Assembly: GCF_963678635.1 (NCBI RefSeq)
Contig: NW_026970820.1
Coordinates: forward strand, 62,001 to 126,000
DNA length: 64,000 bases
DNA from: Symsagittifera roscoffensis
Taxonomy: Eukaryota > Xenacoelomorpha > Acoela > Convolutidae
Reading direction: 5' to 3'
This document shows positions 63,219 to 64,000 of this stretch, piece after piece. Position numbers and translations under genes: made by a program. The number at the start of each line of letters is the position of its first letter. Within the stretch, counting starts at the first letter, position 1. The notes beneath the pieces were generated by a model, which worked only from the letters and a program-made list of their open reading frames with translations, was not told where the DNA came from and ran no database searches.

Positions 63219-64000
63219 CACAATCAGGTACTAGTGGTGGATGTTTGTTTTTCGTATTTAGTCAAACCAAAAGAGAGCGTGGTCATGCATCGACATAATG
63301 TGCTCAAGCAAATATGTGGACTTCTACGCATTCCCATTCGCAATGCGCCCTTCGGGCGCAAATGCCAATGGTCAATTAATTTTGCCGGGTGAACACTTTT
63401 TAAAGAAAAATTCTGATAAATTTTAACTTAAACTACCACCATAAAACGAAAACATTTCAAAGTGTGAAACAATCAAGTTTTTGCTAATACCGGGCATGCA
63501 GTGAGACTAATTTCGGCAAAAATAAAATGGAAAATGAAAGAAAAGGAAAGAAAAAAATTGTTCAAAATAAGAACGCAACATCAAAAACTTATTTGATTTC
63601 CGCTTATGTCAGAATTCCGATCAGGCTGATTTCAGATTTTAAGCATAGAATTTACGGTTACGGCTGCTCCCTCTACAGGTCCCAGAGGGACCGAGTGAGC
63701 ATCCTACCTCGATCCAGGATACCGGATAGTTGTTTTTAATTTTTCACAAAATTTTTTTTCACTATTGCTTTTTTGCATTTCCCCATGAGAAGCTGTATGA
63801 ATTTTTAAAAAATTGATTTTATTAATCAAGGCTTCCAAGAACAACTGATATTAGGCGGTTACAAATGCGGTTGGTGAAAACTAGTAAGGGATAATGATGA
63901 GAAAAATTGTAAGTTTTCAAATGATTTTAAAAAGAGTTTTTTTCTTTTTTCTTTTGTAAATCGGGAGAAGTGAATCAGTTTTTTTTTAAGTTTTCCTCGC
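63219..64000 (+). repeat. Partial class V unit, cut by the window end
   Basis: Left 782 bp of a unit that looks identical to the preceding one. HP1 counterpart 63344-63360; GC island 63652-63718. The array evidently continues past the window. Confidence 0.9.

Noticed and set aside
4231-64000. CRISPR array
   Set aside because: The repeated hairpins are 1.6-2.2 kb apart, with homologous rather than unique spacers and no cas genes.
1-64000. Telomeric or subtelomeric TTAGGC array
   Set aside because: TTAGGC occurs only singly (for example near 391 and 16265); no tandem run anywhere.
1-64000. LTR retrotransposon or rDNA/5S/spliced-leader cluster
   Set aside because: No polymerase or gag reading frame, primer-binding site or polypurine tract; no stretch resembling 5S, 18S, 28S or SL1 RNA that I recognise.

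Overview
This window holds no protein-coding gene that I can support. It is one continuous head-to-tail array of related repeat units on A+T-rich DNA, all in the same (+) orientation. I count 34 junctions, every one falling at CCACCTAG (one variant, CCACCCAG), which delimit 33 complete units plus a partial unit at each end. Unit lengths are strongly quantised: about 1.59-1.60 kb (class II), about 1.62-1.64 kb (classes I, Ib, III, IV), about 2.21 kb (class V) and 4.78 kb (class VI). The texture, with long A/T runs and repeated TTTTTGGCGGGAAAA-type words, looks to me like repetitive DNA of a Caenorhabditis-type nematode. That is recognition from memory, not a database result.

Most units share one architecture. 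(1) A variable head follows CCACCTAG. Head types by first bases: H1 TTGTCACTG, H2 GGGCAGGG, H3 AGGTTTTTG or AGCTTTTTG, H4 ATAGGTCAG, H5a CACCCTCAAGG, H5b CACAATCAGG, H6 GTCAATCC, H7 CACCTTCTT, H8 AATCAGGG. (2) HP1, a GC-rich hairpin followed by a T run, lies about 75-125 bp into the unit. (3) HP2, a 38-nt hairpin with an AA loop, lies about 300 bp into the unit; class V lacks it. (4) An A+T-rich body of about 1 kb follows. (5) A GCATGC...TTCGAGAA motif lies 100-150 bp before the end. (6) HP3, a covarying GC-rich hairpin, lies 40-60 bp before the end; its eight sequence types are called T-A to T-H. (7) The unit ends in (G/A/C)CCACCTAG.

Layout: class VI (1-4230, partial); classes I, III and Ib (4231-15632); two class V (15633-20058); I/II/Ib/I (20059-26553); class V (26554-28772); mixed I, II, III, IV (28773-52978); class VI again (52979-57761); Ib and II' (57762-61012); two identical class V copies (61013-64000, the second cut by the window end).

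Near-identical units (20059 and 24923; 28773 and 43269; 31997 and 40079; 35221 and 49758; 38482 and 41672; 1 and 53537) have different neighbours on both sides wherever both sides are visible. Single units therefore appear to be the entity that was copied and moved, with CTAG as the joining point. At 26 of 34 junctions the CTAG can sit in the loop of a hairpin made by tail CCAC and head GTGG. This resembles non-autonomous, rolling-circle (Helitron/HUH-type) or site-specific cassette mobility. No enzyme is encoded here, so any machinery would act in trans.
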